From an uncultured Prevotella sp. (GTDB lineage: Bacteria; Bacteroidota; Bacteroidia; Bacteroidales; Bacteroidaceae): a stretch of DNA of 21,996 bases. Below are positions 1-6,764 of this stretch, in pieces. Both the position numbers and the translations under genes were made by a program. The stretch spans positions 1 through 21,996 of the forward strand of contig UQJC01000037.1 in NCBI GenBank assembly GCA_900541335.1, in the 5' to 3' direction. The notes under the pieces were generated by a model that made no database searches, was not told where the DNA came from, and worked only from the letters and a program-made list of their open reading frames with translations. Positions within the stretch are counted from its first letter, which is position 1, and each line of letters opens with the position of its first letter.

Positions 1-463
1 CTCTGAAAGAATGGATAAAATCAGTCAACTCTTGCCTTTCTGTATTGTTAGGGAGGGCTACTGGAATCATCTTGTTTGTAGAGGTTTCATAAAAAGCGAT
101 GTGCTCCACTTCATACCCCATTTCCAATAAACAATAGTATTGTGCCCATAGTTGATAAAGTTGTCCACGATAAATGTTTTTCAGTTGATACTTCCTTTCA
201 ATAAGCAGTTTCTTGTCAACTTTAAGCAGATCAATCATGCCATATATGCCTAATTTTTCAGAGTAGACATGAAGAGACATGATGTTCTTCTTATTGGTGC
301 TATAAGATTGATTGTCTATGGTTTGGTGAGCTATTTTCCCTTTAACCTGTGGTGTTGCATGATATATATCTTCGTCCGACTCCATATACACACTGTGTAG
401 GTATATGGAGTACGGACAAAAGATATAGTCATTGAGTAATGAAAGAGGAATATAATGTTCCAT
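1..463 (-). CDS. cas4: CRISPR-associated Cas4 nuclease, type V-A, 3' end cut by window edge
   Basis: Reading the reverse strand from the ATG at 463-461 gives 154 open residues that run off the left edge. Cas4 is a RecB-like nuclease with an Fe-S cluster that trims prespacers and selects PAM-proximal ends during spacer acquisition with Cas1-Cas2. Visible features are an N-terminal Cys (YIFCPY, C16) that would be the first Fe-S ligand, H46 (KIAHQ), D78 (GMIDLL), E89-x-K91 (LIERK) forming the PD-(D/E)xK core, and a QLYQLWAQYY segment where the family has its QxxxY motif. The C-terminal cysteine cluster should lie beyond base 1. The start overlaps the cas12a stop by one base (TGATG), which suggests translational coupling. 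The order cas12a-cas4 matches type V-A loci, so cas1, cas2 and the array are expected further left. A Cas4-Cas1 fusion cannot be excluded. Confidence 0.9.
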   Translation of the reverse strand, partial: MEHYIPLSLLNDYIFCPYSIYLHSVYMESDEDIYHATPQVKGKIAHQTIDNQSYSTNKKNIMSLHVYSEKLGIYGMIDLLKVDKKLLIERKYQLKNIYRGQLYQLWAQYYCLLEMGYEVEHIAFYETSTNKMIPVALPNNTERQELTDFIHSFR

Positions 464-3400
464 CAATCCTTCAAGTAAGGTTTCTCTTGAGCAAATTTCA
501 ACCATTCTTTATTGCTAATGCTAAGTTTGGCTTTTTGCCCCTGTGGTGTTTGTTTGATTTGCTGAATAACCCACAAACCTTTTCGAGCAATATTATAAGC
601 ACCGTTGGCATCAGCATTGGCAGGTAATGATTTATCACCTTTTCGACTGTCGTAGAAATAGCCTTCAGCATTTTGTACGGGGGAGAGTAGGTAATCTACA
701 TCTGTTCCCGTTATGCTGTTGCGCATTTGCAGGGTTAGCTTCAATAAGCGCAGAAGACTTTCGAAAAAGGACTTTTCAGTTTGGGCGCAAATAGCCTGCT
801 GTAAGTCTCCAGAAAGATTGATTCCAAACTGTTTAAAGAGCTTTTTGAACTCTTCCGTAAGATTAATTTCTACATTGTCCCATTGGTTGTTATTTTCTGG
901 ATTACGGAAAGTCTTGATGCGTGTGCCATAGGTACAGAGCGTCCACTTCGTTTGCGTACCTTCAGCTCGTTTGTGGAATTTGTCGTAATCGAGTTCTAAC
1001 TCGAAGTAATCTTTCACTGCATTGTAGCGGATGGCATCGAATGTACGGAAGAACTTCTGAGCCTTTGCAATATTTTCATATCGCGTGTCCAAAAGGTTGG
1101 TAAATCCTGTGCAGGGATCAATCTTGCTAGTGTTCCAGGCGGGAACGTAGAAGAGGAAACCACTTTGCTTGCCCAGCTTCTGGAAACTTTCAAATTGATT
1201 TGTCAATTGGAATGCTTTCAAAAGGCCACCGTCTGCTTCAGGGGCTTTCTTTTTGTCGACCAAGTAGTTCAATTTGTCTATCAGCATCTTCTCAAATTTT
1301 TGATACACTTGCTTTTCAACCTTTTGACGACCGCGCATAAAGCCAATGTTTAAATCTTCAAGTACTACGATAGCATGATATTCTACCATCAAGTTAGCGA
1401 TTTTGTGTACAACCTGACTCAGATAGCCCTCTTTTAGCTCCTTGATGTTTTCAATGCTCTGCCAGCTTTGGCGTGCTTGTTGTCTCGCTTCTTCTCGCTT
1501 GTCTAATAAATCATGGTAATTGGTAGTGTAAGTGTTACCATGGTATTCGTTGACAATTTCATTGAGTGAGAATTGTTTGACAATGCGTCCATAGCGGTCT
1601 ATAACCACCAAATAGAGTAAGTGACGTTCACCTCGATCGATACCGATGATGTGCGCATCTTTGTTTTCGCGAAGATAAGTATAGACCTGTTCGTTGAGGT
1701 TGGACAGTCCTGCATTTTTGAAGTTCATCGTGATTGGAACGTGAAATTGAAAAGAGTCAATGGTAAAGCGATGATTCTTGATTAGGTCATACTGGAAGAC
1801 GCTTTCCTTCTTCTTATTTTGAACGTTCTTATTCTTGATGGGAATTTCTGCAGGGTGCGTAGGATGAGTGTAAGTGATACTCTTCTTTCTGAAGAATATT
1901 TCAGCTTCGCCGTTAAGCTTATATACTACGTTGTTTAGGTTACGCTCGTCGAATAGCATCTTCCAATAGAGGGTATGCAGATTGGGCGTACCCTTGCTAA
2001 AGGGTGAGAAATCTTTGTTGTAGATTTGGAAGAGGAATATCTTACCTTCTTCGACTAATTTGTCAATATATTCAGCATCAATGGAACGAAAGACAAGCTT
2101 GTACCCCTGCTGTTCAACTTCTCGGTAAAAGCCACTCATATCTTCGTAGACCGAAGTCGGAGAGAATTGGAAGTTGAAATTTTTCCAGTCCTCATGCTTT
2201 TCAATAGAAGTTTTGAAGAAATCAATGAGTGCGTGGCAGTCTTCTTTCTTAAATTGATCCCCTTTCTTATGTGTCCCCATTTGATAGTTTTGAAGGAGTT
2301 GGGGGCTGGGGTTGAATTCATTAATGCGTGATTTGGAGAAGAATACTTTCGGGAGCATCTTGTTAGCACCAGGAAGTAGTTTGTATTCCATTTTTTCGTA
2401 ACAATTTTCCTCTGTTCCAGCTGGATACTTTTCAAAGACTTTATTGTACTCTTTTCGCATGATGGCAAGGTAATAAAGGCCATTCTTCCGAAGAATGATA
2501 GAGGTGTTGTCCCTTTCTTTATTTCGGTCCCATCCTTTCAGAAGGGTTGCATTCTGAAAGTTTATTTTAAACTTTTCTATAGAGTAAGGTTTGCGCGTTA
2601 CATAGTTGCGCACTTTATTGTATAGAGTTGTAATTTGATCTAATTCATTCCATAGTCCCACGAATTCGCCGTAGAAACGTTCATCTTTATCTGATTCGCT
2701 TCCCTTACCCAGCAGAGGCTTGATAAAGTGTTGCAAATTTTTTAGTTCATCCAGCAAGGATTTGATGAGTTCTACGCTGTCTTTATCCTGCATCAAATTT
2801 TTGTGGACGGGTACTTTTTCTTCCAAGAGTGGTTGAGCTTGTGAATAGGCACTAGCTATGCGTTGCAAGATATTTTCTTGTTCTTGTCCTTCTGTACATA
2901 TAGCTCCGAGGTGTATAAAGTAATCTTCGATATTCTTTTTGTCTACCCCGATTTCTTTCAACGAGTCATTGATATAGGCTATTGTGTAACTGTCAGCTTG
3001 TTTGAATGCCTTCTCAATACGCTCTAGGTAAGCTTCTTCTGTTTCTTTTCTTTTAGCAGAAATGTCTTTTTTCAGCCTTTCTTTGATAGCATGAGGTATT
3101 ATGCCCCAATCTCCAAAAAGTTTTTGAGAAATCGTGGTTAGAGCTTGGTCGTTGCGGATATAGATACGTGTCGAGTCATAAGAAGGAAGTGAACTCAGTA
3201 ATTGCACCAGTCCCGCTTCGTGAAGCACACTTTCCTTTAAATTGGCATAGCATTTACGAACGGCGTGTAGCACTTGTTTATCTGTTTCAAAAGCTTCGGG
3301 TAACCAAGACAAGCTGTTGCGGTCACTTAGAATCTGTTTGAACAGCAGTTTTAATAAGGGCAGTTTATTTTCTTTATGTTGTTGATTGTAGAGATTGATG

Positions 3401-4215
3401 TATTCGTTGAGTCCCTGAATGCGGCTATTCTCGTTTAAGGACTTACCTCCAATAATGGCATTGTAAATGTCAATTTGCTTTTGAGTTAATACCTTATTGA
3501 AGTAATTCAAGTCGAAAATTTCCTGGATAGAGCTAACTTCCAAGTCCTTTTTGAAATTATCAAATATCTGAGGAAGAATATCGGTAATGGAGCTCTGCAT
3601 TAGTTGCTTGAAAGTGCCCATATTGTCGATGAATTTAGGCAGATTCTCGTGAATTATGCGGTAAGCAATAGCCGTCGATTGCGCTTCTTCCGAGTACATA
3701 TTCTTCCGGTTCTCATAAAAACCAGTAAAATAGGTCGTAAAGTCTCGGAATTCGTTGATGAGTATTTTTTTGTTTGCAGCATCCGGATCAGCAGCAACAA
3801 ATTCGAGTAAATCTTCCTGTATGAGTTCCTTTTTATCGATGCGCTTATAAGCTTCTCCTTGGGTGAGATGCTTGGCTATTTGTTTACGTAAGTTGTCTTG
3901 AGTCTTTTTAAAAATATTCTTATCCTTTTCTTCTTGGCTATTGGCGAGATATTGACAATAGAAGTCTTCCAGAGCATCGTTCTTAGAGCAACTGGTTATC
4001 TTTAATTCGAATCGACTCAGAGATAATTCGATATACGCCTTATGGTAATCATCAATGATTTTTTTGACTAACTTATAGCTCTCATTCCGATGTTCATCTT
4101 CTTTGAGAATGCCGCTGGAAATAATATATTCCATTGTTTTTTCGATGGGGCGTAATTCAAGACAAAGGGTCTTGGCTACAGCGTACTGATTTTGAAAGTA
4201 ATTCAATGAAATCAT
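463..4215 (-). CDS. cas12a: Cas12a (Cpf1), type V-A CRISPR effector nuclease
   Basis: This 1250-residue protein has the usual Cas12a length (about 1200-1310). It is an RNA-guided DNA endonuclease that also processes its own pre-crRNA. The RuvC residues are D860 (IIGIDRGERH), E953 (VVLEDLN) and D1202 (ADANGAY), and the Nuc-domain arginine is R1165 (LQMRNS), so the nuclease looks active. The crRNA-processing residues matching FnCas12a H843, K852, K869 and F873 are H787, K796, K813 and F817. The bridge-helix region follows RuvC-I (KEGYLSQVVHKIA, about 928-940). In the PAM-contacting segment (KGWDRNKERDN), K566, N570 and K623 match AsCas12a K548, N552 and K607. K560 replaces AsCas12a Ser542. The start at 4215 matches the conserved N-terminus (NYFQNQYAVAKTLCLELRPI). 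No Shine-Dalgarno is seen, which is normal in Bacteroidetes. The gene is more AT-rich than the housekeeping genes to the right, consistent with transfer. Confidence 0.98.
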   Translation of the reverse strand: MISLNYFQNQYAVAKTLCLELRPIEKTMEYIISSGILKEDEHRNESYKLVKKIIDDYHKAYIELSLSRFELKITSCSKNDALEDFYCQYLANSQEEKDKNIFKKTQDNLRKQIAKHLTQGEAYKRIDKKELIQEDLLEFVAADPDAANKKILINEFRDFTTYFTGFYENRKNMYSEEAQSTAIAYRIIHENLPKFIDNMGTFKQLMQSSITDILPQIFDNFKKDLEVSSIQEIFDLNYFNKVLTQKQIDIYNAIIGGKSLNENSRIQGLNEYINLYNQQHKENKLPLLKLLFKQILSDRNSLSWLPEAFETDKQVLHAVRKCYANLKESVLHEAGLVQLLSSLPSYDSTRIYIRNDQALTTISQKLFGDWGIIPHAIKERLKKDISAKRKETEEAYLERIEKAFKQADSYTIAYINDSLKEIGVDKKNIEDYFIHLGAICTEGQEQENILQRIASAYSQAQPLLEEKVPVHKNLMQDKDSVELIKSLLDELKNLQHFIKPLLGKGSESDKDERFYGEFVGLWNELDQITTLYNKVRNYVTRKPYSIEKFKINFQNATLLKGWDRNKERDNTSIILRKNGLYYLAIMRKEYNKVFEKYPAGTEENCYEKMEYKLLPGANKMLPKVFFSKSRINEFNPSPQLLQNYQMGTHKKGDQFKKEDCHALIDFFKTSIEKHEDWKNFNFQFSPTSVYEDMSGFYREVEQQGYKLVFRSIDAEYIDKLVEEGKIFLFQIYNKDFSPFSKGTPNLHTLYWKMLFDERNLNNVVYKLNGEAEIFFRKKSITYTHPTHPAEIPIKNKNVQNKKKESVFQYDLIKNHRFTIDSFQFHVPITMNFKNAGLSNLNEQVYTYLRENKDAHIIGIDRGERHLLYLVVIDRYGRIVKQFSLNEIVNEYHGNTYTTNYHDLLDKREEARQQARQSWQSIENIKELKEGYLSQVVHKIANLMVEYHAIVVLEDLNIGFMRGRQKVEKQVYQKFEKMLIDKLNYLVDKKKAPEADGGLLKAFQLTNQFESFQKLGKQSGFLFYVPAWNTSKIDPCTGFTNLLDTRYENIAKAQKFFRTFDAIRYNAVKDYFELELDYDKFHKRAEGTQTKWTLCTYGTRIKTFRNPENNNQWDNVEINLTEEFKKLFKQFGINLSGDLQQAICAQTEKSFFESLLRLLKLTLQMRNSITGTDVDYLLSPVQNAEGYFYDSRKGDKSLPANADANGAYNIARKGLWVIQQIKQTPQGQKAKLSISNKEWLKFAQEKPYLKD

Positions 4216-4352
4216 ATGATAAACGATTGAAATGTTTGTAGTTTTTATGCAAATATGGTAATAAAAATGGAGAACTCTTACTGTTTCAAAGCTTTTCCAA
4301 CGAAAGTTGTATATGCGGTAGATTAAAGCCTCGTTACTTTATTTTCTTTCTT
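4216..4352 (-). promoter_or_regulatory. cas12a upstream region with a weak promoter-like site
   Basis: This 137-bp spacer separates the ASCH gene from cas12a and is very AT-rich. On the minus strand the best -7 candidate is CATATTTG (complement at about 4250-4257), one base off the Bacteroidetes TAnnTTTG consensus, with no good TTTG at the -33 position. No terminator hairpin follows the ASCH gene, so cas12a could instead be read from upstream. No Cas12a-type direct repeat or tracr-like element is visible here. Confidence 0.3.
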
Positions 4353-5096
4353 CTATGATTCCACCTTCTTCCCGAGTGTGAAGACAAACGAGCAGCTTTC
4401 TGCGTCGGTGTCTTTGTTTTCAATCCATAAGCCGTTTTGGGTGACTTCGAAGCGGATGATGCGAGTTTGGCTCGTATCTTGGATTTGGAGGTTTTTGACG
4501 GGTAGAATGGAGTTGTCTTCTTGAATAAGGATGGACATTTCTTCAGATTCATCAAAGAGCATGTTGTCGCCTTGCTGAAAACTTTGGTAATATTCCCAGT
4601 CTCGGTCCATTTTCGCATCGGTGTGCGTAAAAATGAAGGTGTCCTTTTCGATTTTGGGCAATATACGTTGGATGGGGTGAGCGGGAGGCAGGTTGTTTTC
4701 GTCAAGGTCGTATTCAAAGAGATTGAGTTTGCCCTTCACGTTGCGGATGGGTTCGTCAAAGACGTAAGCATTCGTGAGTTGCCATTGCAGGGAATTTTCG
4801 TCTGCCCAAACGGAGTCGCTCTCGGTGGTTACACCGACCACGTCAACATAGCCTATAATGGCTGAAGTTGGCATTTCGTCGATGGAGGGAATCCAACCCA
4901 TATCGGCCCAGGCAGCAAATTGACTGACTATCCAAGGACTCGTCTTCTTGCTCCATGACTTGGGTATTTTGGCCGAAGAGGCATGAATTAAGATGCGACA
5001 GGGTAATTTCGTGGGTTTCCAGGAGCGGTTTTCAATATCCTTGATGCCTGCGCAGAGGAGTGAAGCGTAAGGCTGTCTGACTGAAAGTGTTTTCAT
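4353..5096 (-). CDS. ASCH-domain protein of unknown substrate
   Basis: A 247-residue protein. Its first 50 or so residues carry the ASCH/PUA-like signature: LSVRQPYASLLCAGIKDIENRSWK (residues 4-27), a short gap, then RILIHAS. ASCH domains are small beta-barrel folds related to PUA and are thought to bind RNA or modified nucleosides. One branch hydrolyses N4-acetylcytidine, but nothing here shows that activity. The domain probably covers about residues 1-125 (through SAIIGYVDVVGV and WQLTNAYVFDEPI). The C-terminal 120 residues are acidic and hydrophilic and match no family I recognise. There is no signal peptide or membrane segment, so it is likely cytoplasmic. It lies 137 bp upstream of cas12a in the same direction. 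Base composition is intermediate between cas12a and the housekeeping genes. The start at 5096 gives the MKTLSVRQP N-terminus typical of the family. Confidence 0.8.
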   Translation of the reverse strand: MKTLSVRQPYASLLCAGIKDIENRSWKPTKLPCRILIHASSAKIPKSWSKKTSPWIVSQFAAWADMGWIPSIDEMPTSAIIGYVDVVGVTTESDSVWADENSLQWQLTNAYVFDEPIRNVKGKLNLFEYDLDENNLPPAHPIQRILPKIEKDTFIFTHTDAKMDRDWEYYQSFQQGDNMLFDESEEMSILIQEDNSILPVKNLQIQDTSQTRIIRFEVTQNGLWIENKDTDAESCSFVFTLGKKVES

Positions 5097-5150
5097 AAGG
5101 AGTAAGCATCTTTTTAAATGGAAGTATTCTTATCTATTTGCGTTGCGGTA

Positions 5151-5186
5151 GTCTCCCGACTCGCATTTGTGTGTGAGTCGGGGGAC
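5151..5186 (-). terminator. Stem-loop downstream of the broken gene
   Basis: A 12-bp stem (5151-5162 with 5175-5186, core CCCGACTC/GAGTCGGG, one G-U pair) encloses a 12-base loop. It starts 12 bp past the stop at 5198 on the minus strand. No run of U follows at once, so it may be a weak or factor-assisted terminator, or an mRNA 3'-end stabiliser. Confidence 0.5.
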
Positions 5187-5197
5187 GTGATTATTCA

Positions 5198-5601
5198 TTA
5201 CTGTGCAGCCTTCATTTTTGCGGTGAAAAGTTTGAAGGCATCCGTTGATTGCTTCGTCCGTCGGGCAGACTTGGTATAGGGTTGGATGATTTTCGTGTAA
5301 TCTATGCTACCCTTGATTTCCTCGTTGGGAACATACATGACCATATAAATGGGAACACCTCCCACCACGTCGGGCATGACGGCAACGAGCATGTCCTTTT
5401 CGGGTGAAATGGTGTGATTGCAAGTGTATGCTCTTTAATTCTCCATCTGTCAGCTTTTTCAGTGTGTTTGGTCTGTTTTTAATCGGTTGGACTCGTTGGG
5501 GCGAGAGTTTCCGAGGGATAAGCAGAACGGAGACTTTGAGTTGCCTTGACCATCATGGCAGGGTGTTCCTTTGGGTTGGGATGCAGGGTGTGCTTTTTCA
5601 T
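5198..5601 (-). pseudogene. Probable frameshifted remnant of an unidentified gene
   Basis: On the minus strand there is an ATGAAAAAG start at 5601, about 93 bp after a promoter-like TACCTTTG, but the reading frame does not stay open. The first frame stops at about 5482. A second frame covers roughly 5540-5425 and reads plausibly as protein (LSPQRVQPIKNRPNTL, then KKLTDGELKSI). A third frame carries the end, with TISPEKDM running into MLVAVMPDVVGGVP and VMYVPNEEIKG and finishing AKMKAAQ at the stop 5198. The frame change near 5415-5430 falls between two segments that join sensibly. I do not recognise the family. The last frame alone from 5392 would be a 64-residue ORF. An alternative is that only this short ORF is real. 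A homologue search with each frame would settle the point. Confidence 0.35.
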
Positions 5602-5639
5602 ACTGTGTGAATAATAATGGGTTTATAGTTGCTTAAGAT

Positions 5640-5702
5640 GTAGCTTGAAGCTACGAGCTGATGTGTCAGCCCCTATGTTTTTCTGAATTCGGTGCAAAGG
5701 TA
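5640..5702 (-). promoter_or_regulatory. Promoter-like -7 box and leader stem-loops of the broken gene
   Basis: The complement of 5695-5702 reads TACCTTTG, a perfect Bacteroidetes -7 box, though no TTTG sits at the right -33 distance. The leader downstream holds two small dyads: GCTGA/TCAGC (5657-5661 with 5666-5670) and GTAGCTT/AAGCTAC (5640-5646 with 5648-5654). The ATG at 5601 follows. Confidence 0.4.
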
Positions 5703-5884
5703 AAGGGGGATTAACTCAAATCGTGGGACAGTGTCAATTTATTTTTGAAAATAAATTCCCTTTAGCGGGTTAGGTGATTGAGTACAGAAGTAGCTAATGG
5801 GGTGCACGAACGAGATTTAAAGTGCAAGCCCGTAGTGTTAGATGAAGGTGCGGGTTCTGTGTGATTGTTGCGCTGCCTGAAATG

Positions 5885-5943
5885 GGATAAATAAAAAAGA
5901 CCTTGATGTCCGTTTGCAGTATAACTGCATCGGAACATCAAGG
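5885..5943 (-). terminator. Rho-independent terminator
   Basis: On the minus strand, CCTTGATGTTCCG pairs with CGGACATCAAGG (12 bp, one bulge), with an inner GCAGT/ACTGC hairpin in the loop, followed by TCTTTTTTATTT. This is a textbook intrinsic terminator and supports a transcript arriving from higher coordinates. Confidence 0.8.
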
Positions 5944-6071
5944 CTAATGGTGTTTTGAACGAACGTACACAAGGGCCTAGGGGAGCAGACCAGGGGTGTA
6001 TGCTATATAAATCTGCGAGGCTCGTCTTGGGTCTGCCCTTAGACTTGTGTTATGGACGTTGATCCGTTGGT
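5885..6071 (-). ncRNA. Candidate structured non-coding RNA (possibly 6S-like)
   Basis: No ORF is evident, but the minus strand can fold into a long-range stem. ACACAAG (complement of 6044-6050) pairs with CTTGTGT (complement of 5967-5973), extended by AACGT/ACGTT outside. Inside, GGGCAGACC pairs with GGTCTGC-CCC, closing an apical region of about 38 bases. The 3' end is a strong rho-independent terminator (5901-5943). A -7-like TATGTTTTG (complement of 6078-6086, one extra T relative to consensus) would place the start near 6071 and give an RNA of about 187 nt. Length, one long rod and an adjacent terminator recall 6S RNA and the Bacteroidales-1 RNA family, but I cannot confirm either from motifs alone. 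The promoter is weak. Confidence 0.45.
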
Positions 6072-6150
6072 GTCGTACAAAACATAGAGTTGAGGGGAAT
6101 GCGTTTTTTTTTAGAAAGAAGTGAATCTTCGTGCTTTAAGGGGGGAAACA

Positions 6151-6189
6151 CAAAAAGGTTGTCTCAACCCTTTGGGGCTGAAACAACCT
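6151..6189 (-). terminator. Rho-independent terminator of the 277-nt RNA
   Basis: On the minus strand AGGTTGT (complement of 6183-6189) pairs with ACAACCT (complement of 6156-6162). TCA/TGA and CCC/GGG pairs continue inside around a short loop. TTTTTGTGTTT follows directly. Confidence 0.75.
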
Positions 6190-6427
6190 ATGATAATTGC
6201 TAATAGTCGATACGAAATGTCTGGAGTCCATTTTGTACAAATCATAACCCAACCCCATCAAAGAGGGCTGGTTTTAATTGGTTAAATGTACTACAGACGG
6301 GACGTAGAATATGTAAGTTAAGGAGAGAAGAGCCGTCCCACTACTTTCAACAACACAAATCGGGTGTATGCGGAATTGCCAAGGTAGTGTAATCTCACCG
6401 TTAGAAAAGCTGAGCCTTTCTAATTTG
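6151..6427 (-). ncRNA. Candidate non-coding RNA of unknown family, about 277 nt
   Basis: A complete transcription unit without a convincing protein gene. The promoter is at 6434-6464, the expected start is near 6427, and a rho-independent terminator closes it at 6151-6189. The longest likely reading frame inside is about 30 codons (ATG near 6230) and runs through the terminator, so I treat it as non-coding. Visible folding on the minus strand includes a 5' hairpin (TTAGAAA with TTTCTAA), a CACTAC/GTAGTG pairing, GGGACG with CGTCCC about 35 nt further on, and a 9-bp AACCAGCCC/GGGGT-GGGTT hairpin. It does not match tmRNA, RNase P RNA, SRP RNA or a riboswitch I can recognise. No gene lies within its likely readthrough range except the second candidate RNA downstream. 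Confidence 0.55.
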
Positions 6428-6433
6428 CGAGGG

Positions 6434-6464
6434 CAAAGTTAGTAAAAGATTCCTGTGTTGCAAA
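6434..6464 (-). promoter_or_regulatory. Perfect Bacteroidetes sigma-factor promoter
   Basis: The complement of 6461-6464 is TTTG, followed by exactly 19 bp and TAACTTTG (complement of 6434-6441). This fits the TTTG-N19-TAnnTTTG consensus known for Bacteroides. It reads towards lower coordinates and drives the 277-nt candidate RNA. Confidence 0.75.
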
Positions 6465-6467
6465 TTG

Positions 6468-6481
6468 TCAGACCAGTCTGA
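6468..6481. promoter_or_regulatory. Inverted repeat abutting the promoter, possible operator
   Basis: TCAGAC and GTCTGA are perfect 6-bp arms separated by CA, directly upstream of the -33 box of the candidate RNA promoter. That position suits an activator or repressor dimer, but no protein can be assigned. Confidence 0.35.
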
Positions 6482-6484
6482 TCC

Positions 6485-6764
6485 TTAAATGATGTTTCTT
6501 CTTATTTCAGTCTAATATGTTGTGGATTTAAGAGTTCTTGCTGTATGTTACGGCATGATGGATTAGCTTTTAACTCATCAGGTTCTGTTAGGTGGCGTAT
6601 AGCATCTGATATCCCTATTGTCTTGCATTCTGTCCTGGTGCTCTCTTCCTTTTTGGATATTTAATGGTAGAACAGGGAGAGGCATCAATCTTTTACACCA
6701 CAAGCGAGGCGAAATCACCCTGGTGAAACTATCTTTTGGGAGAAAATGAACGAACATCAGCCTT
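6485..6764. other. Intergenic stretch with no gene seen
   Basis: AT-rich sequence between the promoter of the candidate RNA and the 43-bp repeats. I see no coding frame, promoter or terminator. Near its end (6709-6727) it carries a single inverted copy of the repeat's CACCAGGGTG motif. Confidence 0.5.

Noticed and set aside
5404..5610. 68-codon + strand ORF
   Set aside because: Opposite to the better-supported minus-strand remnant, with no promoter or family features.
5981..6000. Similarity between the candidate RNA (CACCCCTGGT on the minus strand) and the 43-bp repeat (CACCCTGGT)
   Set aside because: The match is too short and imperfect to claim a base-pairing or common-origin relationship.
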